NCBI GenBank assembly: GCA_021372535.1
Contig: JAJFUH010000059.1
Location: 1-64,000 of the forward strand
Direction: 5' to 3'
Source of the DNA: a bacterium
GTDB taxonomy: Bacteria > Latescibacterota > Latescibacteria > Latescibacterales > Latescibacteraceae
Length of the DNA stretch: 64,000 bases
The translations under genes and the position numbers were made by a program. The notes under the pieces are model-generated. The model was not told the origin of the DNA. It saw only the letters and a program-made list of their open reading frames with translations, and made no database searches. Position 1 is the stretch's first letter. Every line of letters starts with the position of its first letter. Shown piece after piece: positions 1-8,137 of the stretch.

Positions 1-8
1 AGTACCGA

Positions 9-30
9 TTCCCGGTTAATAATCCGGGAA
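9..30. terminator. Hairpin at the window edge, possible terminator
   Basis: A perfect 7-bp stem (ttcccgg, 9-15; ccgggaa, 24-30) closes an 8-nt AT-rich loop. No clear T-run follows, and the gene it might end lies outside the window, so the terminator role is a guess. Confidence 0.3.
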
Positions 31-54
31 CATGTTTACATGCTGGCGACCCCT

Positions 55-306
55 AAAATCCACGATGAATTGTATTGTAATACATTGATTATAAATAGAA
101 TATATAATTATTGCTGGTGATTTTTAACCCCGTTGAAAAGCCCCGCGGTCACAACCGGTTTTCGGAAAAAGAATGGGTGCTGTCCGGGCGAGCCGAAGGC
201 ACGTAAGTTCACACATTCCCGAAAAACGGGCAGTGAACGGGGAAAAAGGCTTTTCACGGGGTGCCCTTTCCTTGGTTACTTCCTTTGGGCGCGCAAAGGA
301 AGTAAC
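55..306. repeat. Structured dispersed repeat, copy A
   Basis: First of three related ~250-bp copies (others near 41394-41646 and 44538-44791). A 29-nt AT-rich block at 76-104 is identical to 44558-44586. The conserved core starts at cgttgaaaagcc (131) and is bounded by an imperfect inverted repeat (ccgttgaaaagcc versus ggcttttcacgg). It ends in a hairpin with a perfect 13-bp stem, gttacttcctttg (275-287) pairing with caaaggaagtaac (294-306) around loop ggcgcg. Copy B has a different but equally paired stem, which points to selection on structure. Mobile repeat or structured RNA are both possible. Confidence 0.8.
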
Positions 307-478
307 ATATAAAAAGTGTTCTTAAAAAAATGGGGGGTTGCCACCCGATTTACTTGCCCTTGACAGCAATAAAACAATACATTTCATTTTCAGGCGTGTG
401 AAAACGACATTTTTCACCGCCCTCTCAATCAGGCTTTGCAATTCTGGGAAACTTCACATTTCCTCCCTGGAGAACCAC

Positions 479-1786
479 ATGCACAAGTCCTTGTACGCGT
501 TGGTATTCCTTTACCTCTGTGTCTTTTCACCTGCCGCGGCGGAGGAAAAGAGCGCCGCAGTTCATGTCTCGCCGGACCACGCGGATTATTTTTACTCCGT
601 GGGAGACAGCGCAGTGTTCAGTATCACACTGAAATATGAAGGCCCGGCTTCTTCCACTCGCCTGCATTACCGTTTCAGCGAGGATAACACCCGTTTCATG
701 GAGGACATCACACTCGAACGCCCGTCAAAAGAAATCATCCTGAAACACGGACTGGAACACCCGGGCTTCCTGCGTCTGGACCTCTCTCTTTTCAGCGGTG
801 CAGATACGGTACAGGTGTCCACGGCGGTCGGTTTCTCGGTGGATGAAATCCGCCCGACCAACAACCTGCCCGGGGACTGGCGTTCGTTCTGGCAGCAGGG
901 CTTGGGCGAGGTCTACCGTGTACCGATGGATCCGCAGGTGAGCCTCTGGAAAGAACAGGAATCCGGAGTGAAACGCTACCTGGTGAGTCTGGCCAATATC
1001 GAGGGCTCGCGCATTTACGGCTGGATGACAATACCGGATGGCCCGGGGCCATTCCCGGCTCTGGTCTACATCCAGGGCGCTCCGGGGGGAATCGAAGAGT
1101 ACCAGACCGATCCGCAGACCAACTATGCCCGCCGTGGCATGATCGTGCTCGCGATCAATCCGCACGGGATCGAGCTGGGGCGCGAGGAAAGCTTTTACCG
1201 CCTGCTGATGTCCCGTCACATCCCGGGCGATGGCGCCAGCCTGGGTGTCGATGATCCCTACCGCTACTATTTTCGCCGTGTGGTGCTGGGTGCAATCCGC
1301 TCGTTCGATTACCTCTGTTCGCGGGAGGACGTGGACACCGCACGGCTGGCAGTGGCGGGAGCGAGCCAGGGCGGCGGCTTGAGTCTTCTTACCGCTGCGG
1401 TGGACCATCGGGTCATGGCGGTGACGGTGCATGTACCCGCGATGTGCGATTTTACCGGCGTACTCCATGAGAGACCCGCCGGATGGCCCTGGCTGTTGGG
1501 CCGCAGAAGCAGCAGTGGCAAGGACGAACGCGTAGTGCGTACCTGCGCCTATTTCGATGCTGCGCTTGCCGCCTCGCAGATCCGGGTCCCGGCCTTTTTC
1601 ACGGTCAGTTTCCTGGACCAATCCTGCCCGCCCACGACTGTTTATTCGGCCTTTAACAGCTTGCGCGGCCCCCGCGAAATCAAATATTTCCCGGACACAA
1701 CTCATCCGGAGAGTTTCACCGGGGCGAACGACAGCCTGATGGTCGATAAGCTGGAGGCACTGTTCAGGGAGATGAAGAACAAGTAA
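479..1786 (+). CDS. Secreted acetyl xylan esterase / cephalosporin-C deacetylase family alpha/beta hydrolase
   Basis: Predicted serine esterase removing acetyl groups from polysaccharides, related to the AXE1/CE7 family. The start at 479 follows a GGAG site 6 nt upstream and gives an N-terminal signal peptide (charged start, hydrophobic run, cleavage near AAAEEK). The reading frame stays open upstream to 338, but that extension would bury the signal. Residues about 20-130 form an extra N-terminal region and the hydrolase follows. The nucleophile is Ser296 in GASQGGG, and Asp380 (FLDQSCPP) and His409 (DTTHPE) complete a plausible triad. At 435 aa it is longer than single-domain CE7 enzymes because of the N-terminal region. 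It stands alone between repeat copy A and a convergent operon. Fold assignment is firm, substrate is inferred. Confidence 0.85.
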   Translation: MHKSLYALVFLYLCVFSPAAAEEKSAAVHVSPDHADYFYSVGDSAVFSITLKYEGPASSTRLHYRFSEDNTRFMEDITLERPSKEIILKHGLEHPGFLRLDLSLFSGADTVQVSTAVGFSVDEIRPTNNLPGDWRSFWQQGLGEVYRVPMDPQVSLWKEQESGVKRYLVSLANIEGSRIYGWMTIPDGPGPFPALVYIQGAPGGIEEYQTDPQTNYARRGMIVLAINPHGIELGREESFYRLLMSRHIPGDGASLGVDDPYRYYFRRVVLGAIRSFDYLCSREDVDTARLAVAGASQGGGLSLLTAAVDHRVMAVTVHVPAMCDFTGVLHERPAGWPWLLGRRSSSGKDERVVRTCAYFDAALAASQIRVPAFFTVSFLDQSCPPTTVYSAFNSLRGPREIKYFPDTTHPESFTGANDSLMVDKLEALFREMKNK

Positions 1787-1899
1787 TAATCAAGGCGGCA
1801 AATTTCAAAACAGGAGTGATTTGAGGGCTTTTTCAGTAGCCTGTACTGTTTATTATCCTCTTGAAAAGCCCATGGTTCTTAAACTGCCGATTGTCCCGC

Positions 1900-3162
1900 T
1901 TAAAAAAACCAGCGCGCGTAAAAACCAGCCCCTGTCGGAAGGCTGCCGAATTCCGATCTCATGGTGATGCCGTCTGCTCTTACGGTGTTTTTTTCGCCGG
2001 CGCCGATCCATCCGTAGAGGCTTATATCGGCGTTGTTCCCCGCGCTAACGGTAAGCATGGGCTGCCAGAGCGTCGAGCCGTCCACAAGGTTTATGAGACC
2101 TGCGCAGTCGGCGTTCACGAGCGGGTGAAGCTGACGGTGGAGGGTTACGAGTCCGTACCCTGCGGATGCGAGGAACGCCCATCCTTCGCGGAACGGCGCA
2201 TCCTGATACACAAAAGCGAGATCCCCGGGGTCACGGACGCCGAAGTCCTGAAACATGAGTGCACCGCCCATTTTTATCTTCGAGGGCAGGTTGAAATCAA
2301 CACCGGCGACACCCGAGAATGCCGCTTCCGACCAGCCGCCGCGCCAGGCTTCCTCGTTTTTCTTGCGTTCGAACAGGGCAAGCTCGCCCCAGATGCCGTA
2401 ATCGCCGACTCCGCCTTCCCAGCCGATGCCGCCGAATCCGCGCTTCCGGAAACGTCCCCCGACAAGTTCGAGGTCAATGCCCTTCACTGACGAGCGGAAA
2501 CGGCCGAGCAGGGCGCCGTACTCCCATGGTCTTCCGCCGATCGCAATGACCTCCGCCTCTCCTTTCATGCCCACAGGCCGCCGGATTCTCAGGGCGTCGA
2601 CTCCGGGCTTGTATGTCGCGTCGAGGTCTCCGGGTGCAAACGGCGCGACCACATCGAGCACACCGATGAAATGGCTTGTTCCGAGACTTACCGGCTGACG
2701 GCCCGCATGGAAATCGTATGAACCGAGACTCCAGCTCAGATCGAGCCGTTCGAGACGGGTCTGCATGGAGGCTGTGTTTTCTTCGACATGATCGAATGTG
2801 GCATCCCAGCGTTCGAGCGGTTTCCCCGAGCCGAATATGCTTCCTCCGCCCCCGGTCAGGCCGAACATGCCGCTGCCCGACGAGAAGAAGTTCATGCGCG
2901 TTTCCACTGCGGTTGAAAGAGCGATAGTCCTCCAGTTCGCATCCTCGTACACCCTCAGCGTACTCTGCGAAATACCGAACACATGGTCGGGCATGACAGC
3001 TCCACTGGTACCGGCGGGTCTCCTGAAAAGCAGGACATTCTGCCTGAGCGCGGCACCGTACCTTAAATCGGAAGCTTCGGCTCTGTTCGGACCATAACAG
3101 CCGAAACCGACGAAGCAAACAATCATCCATAAAATGATGATCAAGCCTTTGTTCATACTCAT
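1900..3162 (-). CDS. Outer-membrane beta-barrel-like protein, last gene of the ABC operon
   Basis: A 420-aa protein with a signal peptide (MNKGLIIILWMIVCFVGFG, probable cleavage after RAEA). It has alternating amphipathic strands and a C-terminal aromatic Phe (FYARWFF), as in many outer-membrane barrels. No enzymatic motif is visible. A cysteine at FVGFGC is not in a good lipobox, so a lipoprotein is less likely. It begins 15 bp after the LolD-like ATPase with an AGGGG ribosome site, so it is the distal gene of the TetR-led operon. By position it could be the outer-membrane client or exit component of the transporter. I do not recognise the exact family. Confidence 0.7.
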   Translation of the reverse strand: MSMNKGLIIILWMIVCFVGFGCYGPNRAEASDLRYGAALRQNVLLFRRPAGTSGAVMPDHVFGISQSTLRVYEDANWRTIALSTAVETRMNFFSSGSGMFGLTGGGGSIFGSGKPLERWDATFDHVEENTASMQTRLERLDLSWSLGSYDFHAGRQPVSLGTSHFIGVLDVVAPFAPGDLDATYKPGVDALRIRRPVGMKGEAEVIAIGGRPWEYGALLGRFRSSVKGIDLELVGGRFRKRGFGGIGWEGGVGDYGIWGELALFERKKNEEAWRGGWSEAAFSGVAGVDFNLPSKIKMGGALMFQDFGVRDPGDLAFVYQDAPFREGWAFLASAGYGLVTLHRQLHPLVNADCAGLINLVDGSTLWQPMLTVSAGNNADISLYGWIGAGEKNTVRADGITMRSEFGSLPTGAGFYARWFF

Positions 3163-3177
3163 CGTTATTCTTCCCCT

Positions 3178-3864
3178 TTATTCTTTCCGCTCATCCGCCT
3201 GTACCTTGCCGTCACGCAGCCGGATAACCCGTTTTGCATGCTCCAGTACAAGGGGATCGTGCGTGCTGAAAAGAAATGTCACGTTTTTCTCCTCATTGAG
3301 CCTGCGCATCATATCGAGAAGATTATGTGAAGTATCGGTATCGAGGTTCGCCGTCGGTTCGTCGGCAAGCACAATCGCCGGGTCGCCTATCACTGCCCGC
3401 GCGACCGCGACACGCTGCTGCTGACCGCCGCTCAACTGAGTCGGGAACCGGTTTTCGAGCCCTTCGAGTCCAAGATTCTCGAAAAGAGGCAGAATACGGT
3501 TCTTGTGCTCATGTTCGGGAATCCCCTGAATCTGGAGAACAAACTGGACATTCTCGTACGCGGTCAGCACCGGTATGAGATTGTATGCCTGAAAGATAAA
3601 GCCGATCCTGCGAAGCCTGAGCTCGGTGAGATCGTCATCAGTTCTGTTACCGGTCGTTTTACCGTCGATTGCGATCTCGCCTTCGGTAGGACGGTCGAGG
3701 CCGCCCGCAAGATTGAGCAGTGTTGTCTTGCCGCTTCCCGATGGCCCGGCCAGCGCGGCAAATTCACCATTTTCCAGAACAATATCGACGCCGTTCACTG
3801 CATGAACGACATGCTCCCCTTCCTGAAAATTCTTGACCACATGATTCATACGTATCGCTTCCAT
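3178..3864 (-). CDS. LolD/MacB-type ABC transporter ATP-binding protein
   Basis: ATPase partner of the two FtsX-like permeases upstream. It shows Walker A GPSGSGKT, Q-loop region FIFQAYNLIP, signature LSGGQQQRVAVARA, Walker B IVLADEPTANLD and switch His in FSTHD. The LSGGQQQR and DEPTANLD forms are typical of the LolD/MacB/FtsE group. The start at 3864 (MEAIRMNHVV) has a GAGG site about 6 nt away; the frame is open to 3897 but the extra residues are hydrophobic and lack support. About 228 aa is normal for the family. It acts at the cytoplasmic face of the inner membrane, probably powering lipoprotein or envelope-substrate extraction rather than import, since no binding protein is present. Confidence 0.93.
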   Translation of the reverse strand: MEAIRMNHVVKNFQEGEHVVHAVNGVDIVLENGEFAALAGPSGSGKTTLLNLAGGLDRPTEGEIAIDGKTTGNRTDDDLTELRLRRIGFIFQAYNLIPVLTAYENVQFVLQIQGIPEHEHKNRILPLFENLGLEGLENRFPTQLSGGQQQRVAVARAVIGDPAIVLADEPTANLDTDTSHNLLDMMRRLNEEKNVTFLFSTHDPLVLEHAKRVIRLRDGKVQADERKE

Positions 3865-3950
3865 CAGAAACCTCGCATGTATTATGAATAATAACAATGA
3901 ATTATCATCTTTAATCTTTCATTCCGTTCATTATTTCAGCTTGTACCGGG

Positions 3951-5186
3951 TCAGTATATCCGCATTGCATCGGACGGCCGTATTTTCATCACATGATGAG
4001 CCGGATAAAGGGATGCCAGAAGAGCGATGCATATCATCCCTACACCCATGATGAGCATTCCTTTCACATCCCATGTGCTGTACATGATCGGTTCATAGAG
4101 CGTGCCGCCGATTCCCTGTTCATCGATCACCGAAGTGAGGTTGATTCCCTTCGTGGCAGTATAGAGCCCCGCTATGCTGCTCAGCACATACCCGGACAGC
4201 ACACCGACACAGGAAAGGACGAACGCTTCAGACAGAACCATTTTCCGGATGCCCGATTTGCTGACTCCGATCGCGCGGATAACACCGAATTCCCGCGTCC
4301 GCTCCATGACACTCATGAGGAGCGTGTTGATGGTTCCGATTCCCACGATAATGTAGATAATGATGACGGTTATCTGGAGACCGGCATGATCCATGTGAAT
4401 GCTCGATGCCAGCTCCGGCATTGCGTCTTCCCACTGATACGCTTCGGCATTGGGATAACGGGCGGCGATTTCACGGATTCGGGGAAGCATCTGTTTGACC
4501 ATTTTGTTGCTCCGGAGCATGACCGCTATCTCGTGAGCGCTGTCCTTATACCCGATGATATCGGCGAGTTTTTCACGGTCGATGAATACCGCCCCGGCAT
4601 CTATTTCACGGATATTGGTGCGGACTAAACCCGAAATCCTCAGCAGGGCGCTCACAATTTCGCCTTTGGGACCCTGCACCATGAACACGCATTTATTGCC
4701 GACATTCAATCCCAGTTCATGGGCGAGCCCTTCGCCGATGAGGATACCTCTCGGATCATCTTTTCCGGGTAGTTTTCCCTCGACGATGCGTTTCGGTTCG
4801 AGCACCGGATTGATGCCCTTCTCACGGTCGAAATCGATGCCCATGAATCCCGCTGCACGGCTTTCACGGCTCGAACGAATAAGCCCCGGCACCTTGAGGC
4901 GGGGAAACACATTCGTGACTTCGGGTTCGCGTTCCAGCTCGGCAACAAGGTTGCTTACCTCGATAACCTGTTCGGTTTTACGGAGCTCGAGGTACTTGTT
5001 ATGGTAAATCCCGATATGCCCGCTTCCCATCCGAACGCCGTCATCGACCATTTTTGCGTACGATCCTATGGCGAGGTTGTTCCACCAGACGGCTATAAAT
5101 ACGCTGCCCCCTATCGAGACCAGCTCGAGAATGGTTCTCCGCTTGTTTCTCCAGAGATTGCGCCATCCGAGTTTGAACCAGATCAT
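3951..5186 (-). CDS. FtsX-like/LolE-type ABC permease
   Basis: A 411-aa permease with one N-terminal membrane helix (after WRNLWRNKRRTILELVSIGG), a large periplasmic MacB-like domain (about residues 45-270) and three C-terminal helices. The helix around IIYIIVGIGTINTLLMSVMERTREFGVIRAIG is the hallmark of the FtsX/LolC/MacB permeases. The start lies 1 bp from the stop of the upstream paralogous permease, so the two are co-translated and probably form a heterodimer. An 86-bp gap separates it from the ATPase gene. LolCE-like lipoprotein release is the likeliest role given the LolA-like gene in the same operon. Confidence 0.92.
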   Translation of the reverse strand: MIWFKLGWRNLWRNKRRTILELVSIGGSVFIAVWWNNLAIGSYAKMVDDGVRMGSGHIGIYHNKYLELRKTEQVIEVSNLVAELEREPEVTNVFPRLKVPGLIRSSRESRAAGFMGIDFDREKGINPVLEPKRIVEGKLPGKDDPRGILIGEGLAHELGLNVGNKCVFMVQGPKGEIVSALLRISGLVRTNIREIDAGAVFIDREKLADIIGYKDSAHEIAVMLRSNKMVKQMLPRIREIAARYPNAEAYQWEDAMPELASSIHMDHAGLQITVIIIYIIVGIGTINTLLMSVMERTREFGVIRAIGVSKSGIRKMVLSEAFVLSCVGVLSGYVLSSIAGLYTATKGINLTSVIDEQGIGGTLYEPIMYSTWDVKGMLIMGVGMICIALLASLYPAHHVMKIRPSDAMRIY

Positions 5187-5187
5187 A

Positions 5188-6420
5188 TCATACCTCCCTC
5201 AGGACATCGACCGGATGCAGACGCTTCAATCTCCATGCGGGGAAAAGCGCCACTATCATTCCGAGACCTATGATCATCAGCACGGGAACACAGATGTTAT
5301 TGACCGCAAGGTAACACCGTAGGCGCGGCTGCATTACGGTTCCCCCAAAGGTTATTTCGGAAAAGAACATGCTCAGATCGACCGGATGACCGTACATGTA
5401 GAGGCTTATCAGGCTCCCGGCAATACCTCCTGCAATCCCGGCGATGCTGCTTATCAGAAATCCTTCGATAATGATCATGAACGACAGTTTCCTGATTCTG
5501 AGCCCCAGCGCGCCCATGATTCCGAATTCCCTGAGCCGCTCGAAGAACATCATGTACATGGTATTCACGGCGACAAGGACAACGGCAAAATAGAAAATAA
5601 GGGCAAAGATATACCGCGCCGCATACCAGTAGTCGAGTATCTGCTTCATCTGGGGAAGGAATCCATACCACGATGTCACTTCGACGCCCGGCACTTCGGG
5701 ACGGAATTCCCGTGCCCACACTTCGGCGGCAATCGGCCGTTTCAGCGAAACCGCCCATTCATGGATCTGCCCGTCGAGAACGAGCATGTCCTGAAGGGTT
5801 TTCCGACCCACCACGGCAAGACTGACATCACGGATGGGATCACCGGTGTCGACTATTCCCGACACGTGAAATATATCCGCCGCAATGGAACCGTCCGAAC
5901 CCTGACCCATTGCCACGATTTCGCCGCCCACTTCGGCTTCGAGACGTTTCGCCAGCCCTATACCGAGAAGAATGTCCTTGGAATCCGTGCCGGAGATGAA
6001 CGATCCCTCGCGAACATGCGATTCGAGCCGTGTGACCGTGCGCTCCTCATCGGGATTGATGCCAAAGAGCTCGGCAGGCTGCGTGTGGCTTGTTTCGCCT
6101 TCGCCGAAACTGAGGAGGGCAAATCCGCGTACACGCCCGGCGACTCCCTTGACACGGGAATCCGCGAGAATCTTACCTCTGAGTCCATCCTCAGGAAGGG
6201 TCATGTAAATCTTGTGCTCGTCCTGGTATTTCTCCGCGGTGATTTTGACGTGGCCATGATAGAGTTCTGTGGCGCTCTCGATCATATCCCAGAACATGCC
6301 GTCGTAGATACCCAGCATGAGTATAACCATTGTAGTGGCAACGCTGATGGCGGTCATGGTAAGGACTGTCCTCCTCCGGTTCCGCCAGAGATTGCGGTAT
6401 CCGAGTTTCATGAGCAGCAT
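5188..6420 (-). CDS. FtsX-like/LolC-type ABC permease
   Basis: Second FtsX-family permease, paralogous to the next gene: MLLMKLGYRNLWRNRRRTVLTM, first helix, periplasmic domain, then FYFAVVLVAVNTMYMMFFERLREFGIMGALG and two more helices. The frame is open to 6558, but that extension overlaps the upstream LolA-like gene. The start at 6420 sits 2 nt past that gene's TGA with an AGGAGG site just upstream, so translation is coupled. The 410-aa length fits the family. Together with the other permease and the LolD-like ATPase it completes a Lol-type transporter. Confidence 0.92.
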   Translation of the reverse strand: MLLMKLGYRNLWRNRRRTVLTMTAISVATTMVILMLGIYDGMFWDMIESATELYHGHVKITAEKYQDEHKIYMTLPEDGLRGKILADSRVKGVAGRVRGFALLSFGEGETSHTQPAELFGINPDEERTVTRLESHVREGSFISGTDSKDILLGIGLAKRLEAEVGGEIVAMGQGSDGSIAADIFHVSGIVDTGDPIRDVSLAVVGRKTLQDMLVLDGQIHEWAVSLKRPIAAEVWAREFRPEVPGVEVTSWYGFLPQMKQILDYWYAARYIFALIFYFAVVLVAVNTMYMMFFERLREFGIMGALGLRIRKLSFMIIIEGFLISSIAGIAGGIAGSLISLYMYGHPVDLSMFFSEITFGGTVMQPRLRCYLAVNNICVPVLMIIGLGMIVALFPAWRLKRLHPVDVLREV

Positions 6421-6422
6421 GT

Positions 6423-7184
6423 TCAGGGCCTCCTCAGCGAGCGTACGGAAAACAGGTCTTTCGGCAGCTTTATATCGAACTCGATGTTGCTGTAGGTCAG
6501 CACGGTCTTTTCGTCGGGCTTGTCGGTCGGCTGGATTTTCATTCTCAACGGCACCCATCGCCCGGAAACCTTTTCCACCTGATCGAACAGCATCGTTCTC
6601 ACCAGTTTCCCGTCCTCGTCATAATACTTTATGTCGGTCGGAATTTTTTTGTCTATGTCGATACGGTACACAACCTTGTCCCAAACGATCGCGGCATCGG
6701 GCTTCGGAGTGCAGATAATCGAAGCGATACCATTCTCCACTTTTTCAGTCGCAAAGGTATAGAGCTCGTCGATCTTGTTTTCCTTTACCAGATCGTCATT
6801 CGTGAGATGGCTCCCCATCCAGCTGTCGCCCATGAGGCTCGAAGGGATTTTCATGAGACGGTCGATTTTGGGGAGATAGTTCCACATCTCGTCCCCGATT
6901 TTGAGGGTGGCGATCCCTTCGTCCTTTTTCGGCGCGAGTATCCGGGCAAGGAACTTGTCACGGCCTTCGGACCAGCCTTCCATGGTCATTTCCCGTGAAT
7001 AGGCATCGGTCACCACCTCCATGTGCATGGTCGAATGGGACGTTTCTCCCTGGTACTGCGTTTCCACCTGACGGACGAGCTCCTGGGCATCGAATTTCAC
7101 CGTGTTTTCGGCGCCGTACGCTATGCCGGTTATCAGGGCAGAGATCGTCACGATAATGCAGATACATACTACAAATCGTTTCAT
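6423..7184 (-). CDS. LolA-like outer-membrane lipoprotein-sorting protein
   Basis: A 253-aa exported protein: signal peptide MKRFVVCICIIVTISALITGIAYG, then a LolA/LolB-like half-barrel region including YSREMTMEGWSEGRDKFLARILAPKKDEG and WNYLPKIDRLMKIPSSLMGDSWMGS. These match the 'outer membrane lipoprotein-sorting protein' family that travels with FtsX or MMPL transporters. The ATG at 7184 overlaps the TetR stop as ATGA, with GAGGAG upstream; a GTG 6 nt earlier is an alternative. It presumably carries the substrate released by the permeases across the periplasm to the outer membrane. Confidence 0.85.
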   Translation of the reverse strand: MKRFVVCICIIVTISALITGIAYGAENTVKFDAQELVRQVETQYQGETSHSTMHMEVVTDAYSREMTMEGWSEGRDKFLARILAPKKDEGIATLKIGDEMWNYLPKIDRLMKIPSSLMGDSWMGSHLTNDDLVKENKIDELYTFATEKVENGIASIICTPKPDAAIVWDKVVYRIDIDKKIPTDIKYYDEDGKLVRTMLFDQVEKVSGRWVPLRMKIQPTDKPDEKTVLTYSNIEFDIKLPKDLFSVRSLRRP

Positions 7185-7831
7185 GAGCACAACTCCTCTT
7201 TCCGGTGGATATTTTTTTTCTCAGCAATACTTTTATACATATCGAAATAGAAATCTATCAACAGTTTAAGTTCCTCTTCCGTCAACTCGTCGATATGATT
7301 CATGATCCATGTATCGAACACATCATGCAGTGCATTCATGATGTCGAACAGGAGCTCGAACGGTATATCATCCCTGACTGCTCCTGTCTCGACGCCGTGT
7401 TTTAACATGCCCGTAAAAACTGAATTATGGAGGTTCATGAACTCGATTACCTGGGCGGGCCTGTTCGGAGCATTATAGAGATGAATCATTCCGCGCATGA
7501 GTCGCATGATATCGGGTTTTTCTATCACGATCCTCATAAACCTGTCGGCAATTTCTTTCCAGTCGCTCCAGAAGTCATCGCTGAATTTACCCATGACTTT
7601 CTCTCCGAACCGTTCTATTATCTCGTCGACTGCCTCCGAAATAACGACCATATAGAGGTCGATCTTGTCCTCAAAATAGTAGTAGAGGGAACCCTTGCTG
7701 ATACCCGCCTCGCGGATGATCGTATTGAGCGAGGCGCCTTCGTACCCGTTACGGGTAAATTCCTCGCGGGCGGCGTCGAGGATTTTTCTGCGCCGCTCGG
7801 GTTCGAGGTTATCAAAACGTTTTGTCGGCAT
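7181..7831 (-). CDS. TetR-family transcriptional regulator, operon leader
   Basis: N-terminal TetR helix-turn-helix: RRRKILDAAREEFTRNGYEGASLNTIIREAGISKGSLYYYFEDKIDLY, followed by an all-helical ligand domain. The start at 7831 (MPTKRFDNL) has AAGGAG 7 nt upstream; the frame is open to 7867 without a better site. At 216 aa it is a normal TetR length. It is the first gene of the five-gene transporter operon and overlaps the next gene by ATGA, so it very likely autoregulates the operon in response to an envelope or lipophilic signal. An inverted repeat in the promoter is a good operator candidate. Confidence 0.93.
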   Translation of the reverse strand: MPTKRFDNLEPERRRKILDAAREEFTRNGYEGASLNTIIREAGISKGSLYYYFEDKIDLYMVVISEAVDEIIERFGEKVMGKFSDDFWSDWKEIADRFMRIVIEKPDIMRLMRGMIHLYNAPNRPAQVIEFMNLHNSVFTGMLKHGVETGAVRDDIPFELLFDIMNALHDVFDTWIMNHIDELTEEELKLLIDFYFDMYKSIAEKKNIHRKEELCS

Positions 7832-7875
7832 ATATATCTCCTTGATAAACATATAACCAATAGTCATACCGGCGA

Positions 7876-7905
7876 TTTATACTTTATGTCAGACCATTGG
7901 TCTAA
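7876..7905 (-). promoter_or_regulatory. Promoter with overlapping TetR operator candidate
   Basis: On the minus strand a -35 ttagac (7900-7905) and -10 tataaa (7876-7881) are 18 bp apart, upstream of the TetR-led operon. The inverted repeat agacca-t-tggtct (7891-7903) overlaps the -35 and spacer, a typical site for autorepression. A second tggtct-like half-site lies at about 7921-7927. Regulator binding is inferred. Confidence 0.55.
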
Positions 7906-7919
7906 CCGCTAATATAACC

Positions 7920-8137
7920 GGTGGTCTTTTATGTGTCAAGAAAAAAAATTCCGGACACAGAAAGACCACGTCCGGCTGTTTATGATAGCGAAAAGCTTCA
8001 TCCGAGGCATCTAAGCGGGAGCGTTCTACCTGTAAAAAAGCTGGATGTGAAGTTTATAGGTAAGTGTAGGAAGTGGCTGTGGATAATATAAATGGGATCA
8101 TAAATAACTGGTATCTTTTTAATGTATTGTATAGTGT
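7920..8137. other. Intergenic spacer, nothing recognised
   Basis: Separates the TetR-led operon from the 3' end of the AT-rich cassette. No ORF with a ribosome site, no strong terminator hairpin and no tRNA-like fold was seen. Base composition falls from balanced to AT-rich across it, marking one border of the atypical segment. Confidence 0.4.
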
